From NCBI GenBank assembly GCA_049999765.1, contig JBNGIQ010009290.1:1-46065 (forward strand): a stretch of DNA of 46,065 nt, read 5' to 3'. The translations under genes and the position numbers were made by a program. The notes beneath the pieces are model-generated. The model saw nothing but the letters and a program-made list of their open reading frames with translations, searched no databases and had not been told where the DNA came from. Positions 9,850 through 20,387 of this stretch are shown here, piece after piece (the stretch's first letter is position 1; each line of letters opens with the position of its first letter). The stretch is from Phaeoceros laevis (taxonomy: Eukaryota > Anthocerotophyta > Anthocerotopsida > Notothyladales).

Positions 9850-12800
9850 CTAGCCTCCAATCACCCCAAAGTAGTGCAGAATAATGGCCACGATAAGCAG
9901 CACAACAGCCAATACCAACCCAGGCCTTTGTACCAGCCAGTTTTTCACCCTTTTCGCCTGTTCAGCCAACCTTTGCGCCCTTTCAGCCCACCTCATCTGC
10001 ACAGCAGGCGTCTGCGGGTTACTGGCCTACTCCAAAAAGAGAGCAAAACCAACACAAAAATAAAATCCTACAGAATAGGTAGAATCAGAAGATGCGCTTA
10101 CCAGTCGATCAAGCTCATCAGGGCTAAGACTTGACATGGCTTTCTGAGCCTGCGCCGCTTCTTCCGGAGACAACTTTATTCCAAGTTGTTCGCCCATACT
10201 TGCCATCATGTCAGGAGTCATACTTTTCATCATTGATGCCATCATCTGCAAAACAGGTTAGCCAACACTTAGGCGAATGACCAACACCCTCTACTTTCCA
10301 CATGAAGTGATCCAATGAGAAAATGACGGGTTTGAACCTGCATCATAGCAGGATCCTTCATCTGCTTGCGAAGTTGCTCCTGCATATCACCGTTCAATTC
10401 AGGCATGCTGGGAAACGGCCGAGAAGTCTCTGGTCTTTGTACAGGTTGCTGCTCTGCTGGTGCCGATGGTCGAGATTCAGACATAGAAAGTGAGGGCGCT
10501 GACACAGGCACAGGAGTGTTTGGTTGTCTGGACCGTTCTGAACCAGAATGTCCGGTGGAGCTCCCCTGTTGTCCCTTCATACTACTGGCCATGTCAATCA
10601 TCCTATGTAGCTCCTCTGGTGACATTTGTTTCATCATGTCAGATGTCATTTTTGCCATCTCAGAGCTCATACCACCTCCACTCAACTCTGCTACATGTTC
10701 TGGTTTCAAAGACGACATCATGGTGTGCATGCTTCTGTGAAACAGACAAAGAAAAAGTCAGAGTAACTACAACTAGGGATCGACAGCAGCTTCAGCAGAG
10801 AGTTTCCAAAAAAGCTTCCTTGTTAAACAGCACTCGCCTGATCATTTCCGGGTTTTGTTTAAGAATATTCAAGCTGTCTGCAAAACTGTGGTCATTCACA
10901 GAGGAGGCTCCAAAGTTGTTGCCGTTTGAATCACCTCCTCTACCCCTTGACTCCCTTCCACCATTGTCCACATTTTCTCCATTTGATTCTGCTGCCGGAG
11001 ATTGTGTTGTAACTGAGGTAAACCGCTCTGCTTCTTCGTCTGTGATCTCCTCAATCAGGGGCCCTGGAAACACAACTCTTCCATGAGTGAACAGGTTAAA
11101 ATAACATCTGAAGATCTCAATTTCAATGGTATGCACTAGAATTATTACCACCCCTCCTAATAAAGTCTGGTTCCTGCTCATCCAGCTCCTTCTCTGTTTG
11201 TCTGCACAGCATACACAAACGCCGGGGTCCTTACACTTCCGCTCGTTGAACCTGGCTCAATATAAGCACTGATTGCTTGTTGATTCTGAACCTAATTTTG
11301 TGATTCTACAAGCCTGTTGCTCGAGACAAACAACCACAAAAGCTTACCTTAGAACGTCTGCAATTGTGTCATCTTCAGGAGCCAGCTCCGAAGCTCGTTT
11401 CAAGTCTTCGATTGCGAGCTGCAATGACAACAAGAACATAATACATATTCTGTTTGGGAAACAAGGGAAGAGGAAGGAACTGCCGACAACCTAAAACCAC
11501 ACACAATTCACACTAACCTCAAATCTCGCCAGCTCCTTATAAGCCTGGCCTCTCCTGTACAACGCCTTGAGGTTGTCTGGGTTACTTTGCAACACCTGAG
11601 GCAAAAAGTACAACAAGGCTCCTCAGAAAGCTCCTAGATGCTGGATTCACAAAAAGTTGCAACAGAAGAATATGAAACCCAAAAGATACCTCGGAACCTT
11701 CAGTCACAGCCTGCTGGAACTGCTTGGTTTTCAAGAAGCACGACATCAGGTTTAAAGAGCAAGTCAACCGTAAACTGACAGCATCTGGTGAGGCCTGCCC
11801 CACCAAGTTACTTTTTGCCTGCAGCAAATTGATGAGCAAATATTACCAATCGAAATCAACATGGATAAGGATATGGAAGTGTAAAATTTTTGTAACAGAC
11901 GCAGTTAACTGATGCCAACATCTCTATACAGCTTTATACACTTCACGAAGTCAGGACATCATTGCCCAGCAGCAGCACTGCAGATACAGCCACGAGGTAA
12001 TACCTTAGAGTATTTCTCGGCCGCCTCAGCGTATTTCCCTGCTCCGTGGAGTGCATTCCCCTGAGCAAACACAGCAAAATTGTTACTGCAAAGCCGCCCA
12101 GCTTGCCTGCACACCAAACCTTAGTCTCACATAAATATGCAGCAATTGTCACTATGACTACTGGCAACACTTCCTGGTTTGTCGTCACAAGTTTTTGGCG
12201 AGCAGTCCTCAACTGCATATCCACAACAGGCCAGGCTTCTAAAAAAAACAGCATGAGCGTAGTACCTGATTCTTCAAGGTCAACGCCCCTTGATACTCAT
12301 ACTTCTTAAAAGCCTCACTTCGTGATTTCATGCTAGCTATGTCTTCTGGGGAGGCCCTTGCCATTCTCTCACTCATCTCTGCCACTTGATCAGGCCGCAT
12401 ATTCCTCATTTGATCAGCTGCCATCCTTATATCTTCAGGCCTCATGTTCTTCATGCCCTCTGTAGCCATGCGGAGGATATCTGGATTGCTCATCATCTGC
12501 AGCATGGGAAAAAAGAGTATTTACCAAACAAAAAACATACGAAATGGCATGCAGCAACTACATGCTTGAGACTAGACAAGGCAACGCCAAATATATCCCC
12601 TCACTGTGTCGCCTTTCTACACCTTCTGTAGGCTGTATAAGCCCCCAAAACTTAGAACTTCAGAACAATTTTGATAATGGGTCTATGCATATCCCACTAG
12701 GTGGTCGTAAACTTCATGAACTCAATAAAGGGTGAATTGTGTATCTACAGACGTAGGGTGCCTTGACATGTTTGCAAGAAGTTCGGAGCCTTTAGAATGA

Positions 12801-12959
12801 GAGTAATACGAACGTGGCATTACTGCGAAAGGTTTCCAAACATGCTGGTGGTAATCCCAGTACCTGCTGTTGCATTTTCTGAAGATCCTCAGGGCGGAGG
12901 CGGTTCATCTGGTCTTGAGCCAGCCTTAAGAAATCCGGATCCATCAAACCGCCGTACAT
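9850..12959 (-). CDS. OEP61: OEP61/TPR7 chaperone-docking TPR protein, tail-anchored
   Basis: OEP61 (AtTPR7) binds Hsp70/Hsp90 C-termini through a clamp-type TPR domain and is anchored in the plastid outer envelope and/or ER. Exons: 12864-12959, 12266-12496, 12004-12060, 11690-11818, 11518-11595, 11348-11418, 11152-11201, 10838-11063, 10338-10734, 10102-10245 and 9850-9996. They join in frame to 541 residues (the Arabidopsis protein is about 554). The start is [18 protein letters not shown]. Met-rich repeats follow ([20 protein letters not shown]), then the TPR block at about 110-197 ([26 protein letters not shown]). Met-rich MMSSL and MMASMMKSM helices come next. A C-terminal membrane span ([14 protein letters not shown], near 520-533) follows a basic [15 protein letters not shown] stretch. 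The intron after 10838 has GC-AG borders. The last exon could instead begin at 10011, adding five residues. Confidence 0.92.
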
Positions 12960-14548
12960 TATGTCCTTCTAGAAGGATTCGCCTGACCCTTAGTCCTTGG
13001 TCAATTTTCTTCTGCTGGAACACCAATGACCCTCAACTATCTCAAAGCCACTTCGTCTCAAATCTGTTGCATCACCTGTGAATCTTCCTCCGCTTTATCC
13101 AGGGGTGATCCCGTACGACTTGCCAAAGATTCCTTGCTAAAGATGCCAATTTCCGGCGACCTGGAACCCTAGCAGGGGGCGAGCAAACGTCCGGAATTCC
13201 AGCCGAGGGAAGCACCTTAATTGACAAATCAAGCCTTGTCCAGCACACCGTAGAGACCGTAGATCTGCCACGACCGCAGAAATCCTCCTCTTGTTCCTGA
13301 AGCTGGGATCTTAAAGGGGAAACCTGAAAGTAGAGTTGAAATGGCTACAAAGGTGCAGATCGGCAGCTAGGTGCGGTAGTGGCGCGAAGAGCGAGAGCTT
13401 ATGGCGTTGCAGCCTGTGATGGTGGCGGTATGCGCTGTGCCACTCACTGTTGCTGACTGCTGACTTCGGTGTCTTTCACAGCGTGCCCCGACTAGCAGCT
13501 GCTCTGTGGCTCATCTGCCAAGCACATCCGTCCGTCCCTTTCCGGTCGCCCGTCCTCGGTTGTTGACTCTTGAGTACACCACTTGCTTCACATATGATTT
13601 TTTCGGCACGCACAGCCTAAATGTGTGTTGAGATGTAGATGACTCGGTGAAGCCTGTCATTTTGAGAATAAAACATCCAGATATTACGTGATCCTATGTG
13701 AATGCTGATGGTGGTTTACTATGTGAAGTGTTTGGTATGTACATAGCTAGACTACATGGTGAAAATTCCAAGTTCAAGTAAACCACCATTCCATAGAAAC
13801 GTACTCGGTGCAGACGAACTGGGCAAAGGAAAGAACGAAAGAAAGCGAACTGGCATCTTAAATTTTCGTCTGCCGCCAGCGCCTACATCCAGGCTACAGA
13901 TCCTAGCTCCCACCCCCCTGCTAATTTATTGCGTCCTGGTAGTGCCACATGNNNNNNNNNNNNNNNNNNNNNNNNNNNNNNNNNNNNNNNNNNNNNNNNN
14001 NNNNNNNNNNNNNNNNNNNNNNNNNNNNNNNNNNNNNNNNNNNNNNNNNNNNNNNNNNNNNNNNNNNNNNNNNNNNNNNNNNNNNNNNNNNNNNNNNNNN
14101 NNNNNNNNNNNNNNNNNNNNNNNNNNNNNNNNNNNNNNNNNNNNNNNNNNNNNNNNNNNNNNNNNNNNNNNNNNNNNNNNNNNNNNNNNNNNNNNNNNNN
14201 NNNNNNNNNNNNNNNNNNNNNNNNNNNNNNNNNNNNNNNNNNNNNNNNNNNNNNNNNNNNNNNNNNNNNNNNNNNNNNNNNNNNNNNNNNNNNNNNNNNN
14301 NNNNNNNNNNNNNNNNNNNNNNNNNNNNNNNNNNNNNNNNNNNNNNNNNNNGTAGTGCCACATGCGACCCCCACCCTCCTCCATCGATCGCCCGCCACCT
14401 GAGGCTGGCAATCTTGGCCTGATCCGGCCTTGCCAGACTGATACCGAGCAGCCTGTCCCGTGGTTTCCTGCTTTGTCTATGCTACCTGCTTTTCCCTGGT
14501 AAATTTGAGTACTTGACCAGCAGGAAGGCACCATTTGGAATCGGAGAC
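12960..14548. other. Divergent spacer between OEP61 and SRT1
   Basis: OEP61 runs left and SRT1 runs right, so this 1.6 kb should hold both promoters and 5' leaders. It contains the 400-N gap. No TATA-like element is convincing, and no further gene is seen. Confidence 0.45.
13952..14351. other. Assembly gap (400 N) with a 13-bp flanking duplication
   Basis: A run of 400 N. The 13 bases before it (13939-13951) and the 13 bases after it (14352-14364) are identical: GTAGTGCCACATG. This is what overlapping contig ends look like, so the true gap may be zero or small. Confidence 0.9.
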
Positions 14549-17500
14549 ATGTCCCTCGGGTACGCAGAGAAGCTCTCTTTTCGAGCTGATGTCGGGACTG
14601 TGGGCATGCCGGAGCTGTTTGACTCGAATGTAGTTCTGGACAGCAAGGTATGCCTACTCTCATGTCACATTGCCTGTTCTTACAACCTTCTGGTTTTCTC
14701 CTTCCGCGATTACTGGTCGGTGATCTTTTGGCTGTGTGGTCCTTGTAATTCGGTCTTTGATGTTCTTGCACCTTCTGTTCTCTTTCAAAATGTATGTCAC
14801 TGGCTGCTATGCTCCGCTGCTCACTGCTATCCTCCGCTGCTCATACTTTGTGCGTCTGTAACTGTTTGTGAGCATGAGGACTTTTTGGCATGTTTGTTGA
14901 TGGTGGTATTGTATCCCTTGTCTTGGTTACCTCTGATGTGAATGCCAAAATGTGGTGCCCCGCCTTCGATGTCTAGTGTCGGTCACTTCTACAGCCGTGC
15001 TTGCGTCAGAGCTGGGAATTGACCGATTTCAATCGGCATGCTCGGGGGGATCTACAAGATTTGGATGCCGTGAATACTTTTGGGTTTCTGAGGTGTGGGT
15101 GCGTCTGTTGCCTGCAGATTAAGGAGCTTACCAAACTGATCAAGGAGGTGCGTCTACCGCCTGACAGAGCTCTTTGTAGCCCATTGTTCTTGGTGCCGCA
15201 GTAGTACCTTGTGCAAGCTGGTCCGGATGCAGTGTAGGGAAGAGTATCAGATTTGCTTTCCATCTATTCTTACCTTGGCTGGTGTACTTTCAGAGCCGGC
15301 ATCTTGTTGTCTTTACGGGTGCTGGTATATCGACATCGTGTGGTATTCCTGACTTCCGAGGTCCGAAAGGCATATGGACGCTTCAGGTGAGGCTTTTTTC
15401 CTCGGAACGCATGATGGCAGTTTCGGTTTGGATGCGTTTGCTTAACACGGTGCACATTCATCGCTTAAATTTGCAGAGGGAAGGCAAACCAATGCCCAAA
15501 ACAGACATGCCCTTCCACCAAGCAAGACCTGGTCTTACACATATGGCACTTGTCGAGTTGCATCAAGCAGGAATTCTTAAATTCATTGTCAGCCAGGTCA
15601 GTGCCGCTTATACATTTTTGTGTAGCTGATTGCAAAAAGCTGGGAAGTGTCTTTGAAATCTCAAAAAATGGCATTGACTTGGTTTTGAGGTCTGATAGAA
15701 ACATGTATAGGGCTTGGGATGTTACTTTCATCTCATCATTCGCTGCTAACAGAATATAGACGGGCTCCACCTGCGCTCGGGAATTCCAAGAGAATTGTTG
15801 GCAGAGCTACATGGCAACTCTTTCAAGGAAACATGCCCGTCATGCGGAAAAGAGTGAGTGATTGGGACTGCTTACAGACACCTGAGATGTCAGTTGGGAA
15901 CGAGGATCTTTGTTTTCTCTGTCATGTCAATTTGCTGGCACCATTTTGGTACTTTCATTGTGACGGCACCAGTGATCATCTTGGTGCATTTCTTCTGTTG
16001 ATGTTTTACGATTGCAACTGCTGAAGGTACATCCGTGATTTTGAGGTGGAGACTATTGGTTTGAAGCCCACAGGAAGGCGTTGCACGGCTTCCAACTGCA
16101 AGGCCAAACTGGTCGACACAATTGTTGATTGGGAGGTACCTGTAGCATCTTTGCTATAGAGTTTCTGCTGCTCTAGTATGGATGCAATTATGTTCAAACT
16201 TCTGAACTTGCCTCGCCCTGTAGCCGAGCTGAAGTGTGGCTGTTGAGGCTTGTCGAGTGCATGTATAGTAATGAAGCTAATGTAAATGGTTTGCAGGATG
16301 CTCTTCCATCCAAAGACTTGCGGCTAGCAGAGAAGAATTGCCGAAAGGCAGATGTCGTACTATGCTTAGGAACAAGGTACGGATTTGCACTTGCAGACGG
16401 ACATACAAGTGAAGCCCTGTTTACAGCATTGGTTTCTTGGTTATCTGCTTTGTCATGGCTGACAGGAATAAAGCGGTGCAGTTTGCAGATAACCCCCGCA
16501 TGTAATTTGCCTCTGAAGGCCGTGAGGGCTGGTGGCAAGCTTGTCATTGTTAACCTTCAGGTTTTTTCTCTAAGAAATACTCTCATATTCAGTCAGAGGA
16601 TCTCTTTTATTTTTGTACACGTGGGAATGGCTTTGCATATCATGTACTCGTTTGGATACGGCTAGCAAAAGCAAGCAGAAGGGAAGGACCTCGTTTTGGT
16701 GCTTCTAGTCAGTAGTTCTTTCTCAATGAAGTGCTCTTGGTGTAGGCTACTCCTAAGGACAAAAATGCTGCTATCCTCATTCGCGGTCTTGTTGATGAGG
16801 TAAGCAGTATCCTGCAGGCAGTTTAGTCTGCCCTTTTCTTTTAGGCAAAAAGGTTGCCATCTGAAGGATGCGTTGTGCTGAAAGCATAGCTTGCAGAGTG
16901 TCTAACCAGTTAGTTTGCAGGTTGTAGCTGGGGTTATGAACAATTTACATTTTGCAATTCCACCCTACGTACGAATCGACAGGATTTCTGTTGGCTGCGC
17001 ATTTGCATGGACGAGTAAGCAACTAGATTTGGATATCTGTATGTGGTTTCGTATTATCTCTGTGTGCAGATGGATTGGGTAAATAGTCTTAAAGCTAAAT
17101 TTGTAAGTGTGCTCAACAGGGAAAGAGAGTGTGGTTTGGAAACTCCGGGTCACAAGTACACATGGGCAACGAGCTCCGCTTCCTTTTGTCAAGTCTGTAG
17201 AGGTGCAGTCCATCATATGGAAAGTGATTCAGTCTAGGACACATGCATGTTCGTTTTGAGCTATGCATTTCGTTGAATCCCCATTGATGTTCGTTGTTGC
17301 TAATGATCAGGTGAGCTTTCCAGACAGACCAGAGATGAAGTGTATGATGCTCACAGAACAACCATTTATAGTACGGAGGTAAAGCAATATCGAATATCTG
17401 TAAATAAAGGAGGGATATGAAGCACAAAGAGCTTGCTAACTTCAACCTTCAGACTAAACGGTCATACTGGTCTTGGTTGCTATGTGAACCAGAGAAACCA

Positions 17501-18113
17501 TGCGGCTGAAGTCATTGAATGCCTTAATTAGGCTTCACTTCGCTGAAGGTTCCATGTGTAAAACTGCAGATGTGCTTCATTGTCTCTACTTCGAGGTAGG
17601 TAGCACATCCCTTAAGCAGCTTGTGCAAGCATATGCTGTTGCTTTCTTGGATGAATGACCTCACGAGCTCCTCGAGTGTTTCTTACCGTGGTGCTACTAG
17701 TGCAGTGTGCTGTGCATTGCTAGTCAACCCACTAATGCCATTGTGTACAGGATCCTCAGGAGGAGCAGCAGGATGAAGACACAGATAAAGCTATTGAGAT
17801 GCTAAGATTGCAGGCAACAAAAGATAGTTGTTGTGGCCAGGTCGCCAAGATGGATTTGAGTGATTTGCCTAGAGGTAATGGTTTTGCAGTTGAATATGCA
17901 GTCGTGACTGGCATACTCCGTCATAATCCAGCTGATGTCAAACGGACATCAGAGATACAAGCAGTGCCAGAACCTCAAAAAGCACCCGCCGAGAGTGCTG
18001 TGGCAGAACGGAAAAGATGTGCAGAGGATAGCCCAGAGAAAGTAGAAGCAAACAAGAGGACTAGAACATCTCAACGACGAATATCAACTCGACAGAGAAA
18101 GTCCAGCAGCTAA
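14549..18113 (+). CDS. SRT1: SRT1 sirtuin (SIRT6/7-type NAD-dependent deacylase)
   Basis: A nuclear class IV sirtuin acting on histones and other proteins. Exons: 14549-14647, 15118-15147, 15294-15386, 15477-15596, 15753-15853, 16027-16135, 16297-16376, 16482-16560, 16746-16799, 16921-17014, 17120-17202, 17311-17378, 17493-17595 and 17751-18113. They join in frame to 491 residues (Arabidopsis SRT1 is 473). [11 protein letters not shown] is the family's conserved start. The Rossmann motif [18 protein letters not shown] covers residues 50-67, the QNID motif starts at 114, and the catalytic His is 134 (ELHGNSF). Zinc cysteines are at 142, 145, 167 and 172, and [15 protein letters not shown] closes the NAD site. 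The plant-specific C-terminal half follows ([20 protein letters not shown]). It ends with a basic Lys/Arg-rich tail that could be a nuclear signal. All key residues are present. Confidence 0.96.
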
Positions 18114-19238
18114 CGGAACTCCACTCAGGAAATTTTTGCTAACTATCGGGAAGTAGATTTTTAGATTGCTCTAGGGAGTGTGACGGTAGTCCGCAGTCTG
18201 AGGGTTCCATTCAACGGAATACTAACCATATCCACCATTGAGTGCACAATGCTAATCTTATTGTACCATATTATGATCAAATTATTTGCCTGTTTCTAAT
18301 GTTTCTGATTTCGTTGACTTCCTGACGGGCAAGGGTATGGTGGAGTTTCCAACGGGACCCAACCATTGAATTTAGTGCCCTCGAATTTAGTGTTTGGCAT
18401 TGGCAACAAGGACTTGGAGATCCATAATCTTGGAAATCCATAATCTTTGTACTTCTCTACACTCTTGTCCTCATCCTACGCTTGAAAATCTATAAAAAGT
18501 AATTGTCCTCACTGCCAGCTTGGAAACTTATATTTATGATTTATTCAGTCCGATAATTTTTGCAAATCAACTTTTTAGCAAGCCCTAAAGGTAACGCATC
18601 AGTGTGCTCCCGAAACGAGACGTCCGTTTCTTACGCGTCTCTTTGGGCTATTTTTTATTTCCCAGAAACCCTGGTTTATTCATCGTGCTTCGGGTGAAAC
18701 CAGAGTTACGGTCGATAAGAAACGTATCAAGTTTCCTACGCGTTGCGGTGTGTATCCTATGCGTTTCTTTGTTTTAACAATTTTTAGAAACGTGACGGGA
18801 TCTTTAGAAAACGGAACGGAATCATGGCACAAGGCACCTAACTCCTAAGACCTAACTCCCAAACAATAAGCTACACCACGGGAAAAAAAATGATGACCGA
18901 TGGCGATGAAAGAAACGCGGATAAGAAACTTAAGATACGCACGTTTCTTACGAGTTTTTATACCGAAAAGTACGTTTCCAGTAACTTAGGGTGAAACCAC
19001 ACTGCCACATGGGACTAACCGGGCCAGATAGAACTTCTTTCAAGTTCTTTGTTTTGCCGGAAAATCATAGTCAGTTAGGTCTATAGGGGTCAGTTGGCCC
19101 AGGGGTTAACGTAACGCAAGGCCTCTAGTCTTGTGAATCGTATCAAGGTGCACCGGGCGCTTGGAGGATTGAATGGCTCTGGCCCGGTCACTTTTGTGAA
19201 CTCAGCAGTGTCCTAGCTAGGCCTTCGGCTTGGCAGAG
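18114..19238. other. Spacer between SRT1 and bL29c, largely repeat
   Basis: About 1.1 kb: the SRT1 3' untranslated region, then the repeat at 18583-19004, then about 230 bp upstream of bL29c that should hold its promoter. No additional gene is seen. Confidence 0.45.
18583..19004. mobile_element. GAAAC/GTTTC-rich non-autonomous element (hAT-like MITE?)
   Basis: About 400 bp with at least a dozen copies of GAAAC or GTTTC in both orientations and no coding potential. CAGTGTG at 18600 faces CACACTG at 18998. CCCTAAAGGTAAC at 18583-18595 faces GTAACTTAGGGT at 18981-18992. Both are inverted pairs, but their order differs on the two sides, so the true ends are unclear. No target-site duplication was found. 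CAGTG-type ends plus dense subterminal repeats resemble hAT-derived MITEs. Confidence 0.45.
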
Positions 19239-19871
19239 ATGGCTTGCTGCGCGTCTGTTAGCAGGGCTTCAGGCCTGAGCGTGCCCTCCGTATCTGGCAG
19301 CGTGGCAAGCCCTTCGTCACAGAGGCAGAGCCTGTGCTTCCCCCTCGCGAAGAAGGTCGCTTCACTTCGGTCAGCCTCCGCCTTCTCCCAAAACCAGGGG
19401 TTTCGCCTGACTGGCACAACGCTCACTAGTGGCGGCAGCTTCTCGCTGGTTGCGCGCGCTGCCAAGAGGGAAGAGGAGCTCAAAGAGATTCGGGAGCTCA
19501 CTGATGACGAGATCAAGAGCAATGTGCAAGACTTGAAGGGAGAGCTCTTCATCCTGCGAGCCCTGCAAGCAACCCGACAGGAGTTCAAGAGCAGCGAATT
19601 CAGACGGATCCGGAAAAAAGTAAGTTTTAGTACGAGCTCCTTCGTTGCTTCTCTGCTGTGCTCATCCACATTATGTATGTCCGACGCTCTGCCCCCTGCA
19701 CTGCAGATTTCGCGAATGCTGACAGTGAAAAGGGAAAGGGAACTCGTGGAGGGTGTGAGCAAGCGGGAGTCGAGGAAGATTGACAGGGCTTGGCAGAAAA
19801 GCATTGTCTACAGGCCCCCGCCATCGTATGTGGCGAAGCTCAAGGAGCAGGAGGCTAAGCAGCAGTCGTAA
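19239..19871 (+). CDS. RPL29: Plastid 50S ribosomal protein bL29c
   Basis: A structural protein of the plastid large ribosomal subunit, near the peptide exit tunnel in bacterial-type ribosomes. Two exons, 19239-19619 and 19707-19871, with a phase-0 intron (GTAAGT donor) give 181 residues. The ATG gives MACCASVSRASGLS, the start of a Ser-rich transit peptide of about 70 residues ending near SLVARAAKREE. The bL29 domain begins at ELTDDEIKSNVQDLKGELF and includes FRRIRKKISRMLTV, which spans the splice junction and matches the family's R-x-IRK-x-IAR-x-LTV signature. A plant-type C-terminal extension of about 45 residues (RAWQKSIVYRPPPSYV) follows. Length is close to the Arabidopsis homologue. Confidence 0.95.
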   Translation: MACCASVSRASGLSVPSVSGSVASPSSQRQSLCFPLAKKVASLRSASAFSQNQGFRLTGTTLTSGGSFSLVARAAKREEELKEIRELTDDEIKSNVQDLKGELFILRALQATRQEFKSSEFRRIRKKVSFSTSSFVASLLCSSTLCMSDALPPALQISRMLTVKRERELVEGVSKRESRKIDRAWQKSIVYRPPPSYVAKLKEQEAKQQS

Positions 19872-20387
19872 GGAACCTTCGCATTACCATTATTGTGTTC
19901 CTGACCAGGGGCATTCGCAGTTGGGTACCTTCATACTTAGGGCATAGTTGCAACGTGACCAGATTTGGACAAGCCTGGCTTCTAAAAAGGAGCATGCCAG
20001 AAGCATTTGTTGGCACAAAAAATGTTCTGAATCGCTTATTGAGATAGACAACTTCATAGATGCTTCGATGCCAGCTATCTGAGGCTTCCCTTTCGGTTAA
20101 TAAAGTTGCACCTGCATTCATGGTTTACCTATGCGATCTTAGCAATTTGAGAAAGTACGAGTCCACGAAATCCCAGAAGAACTAGACTACTTCCTCGAGA
20201 GCACGGAGAAGAAGTCTAAAATCCTGGACAGGGGGACAGTCGAATGCCATACGACACACAATTATGACCGAGAACTTCGGTGTAGGGTTGACCGGTAGCT
20301 AAACCCCGCCTAAACCCCTCCATCCTCCATCAGCGATCCCATTCGTAGGGGAATTGCGGAGTGCAACCCCGGCGACAAGGATCGAGG
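19872..20387. other. bL29c 3' region and TOZ promoter
   Basis: About 516 bp. The left half is the bL29c 3' untranslated region, with a candidate poly(A) signal at 20099. The right half, up to the ATG at 20388, should carry the TOZ promoter and leader. No other gene is seen. Confidence 0.5.
20099..20104 (+). promoter_or_regulatory. Candidate poly(A) signal AATAAA for bL29c
   Basis: A canonical AATAAA lies about 230 bp after the bL29c stop codon, on the coding strand and before the TOZ gene. Position and sequence fit a polyadenylation signal; plants often use weaker variants. Confidence 0.45.

Noticed and set aside
10490-11086. Plus-strand 198-codon open frame over OEP61
   Set aside because: It is a shadow of OEP61 exons 8 and 9, which match the known protein and join in phase.
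19230-19238. Earlier in-frame start for bL29c at a TTG
   Set aside because: It is not an ATG. The ATG at 19239 gives a normal transit peptide start (MACC).
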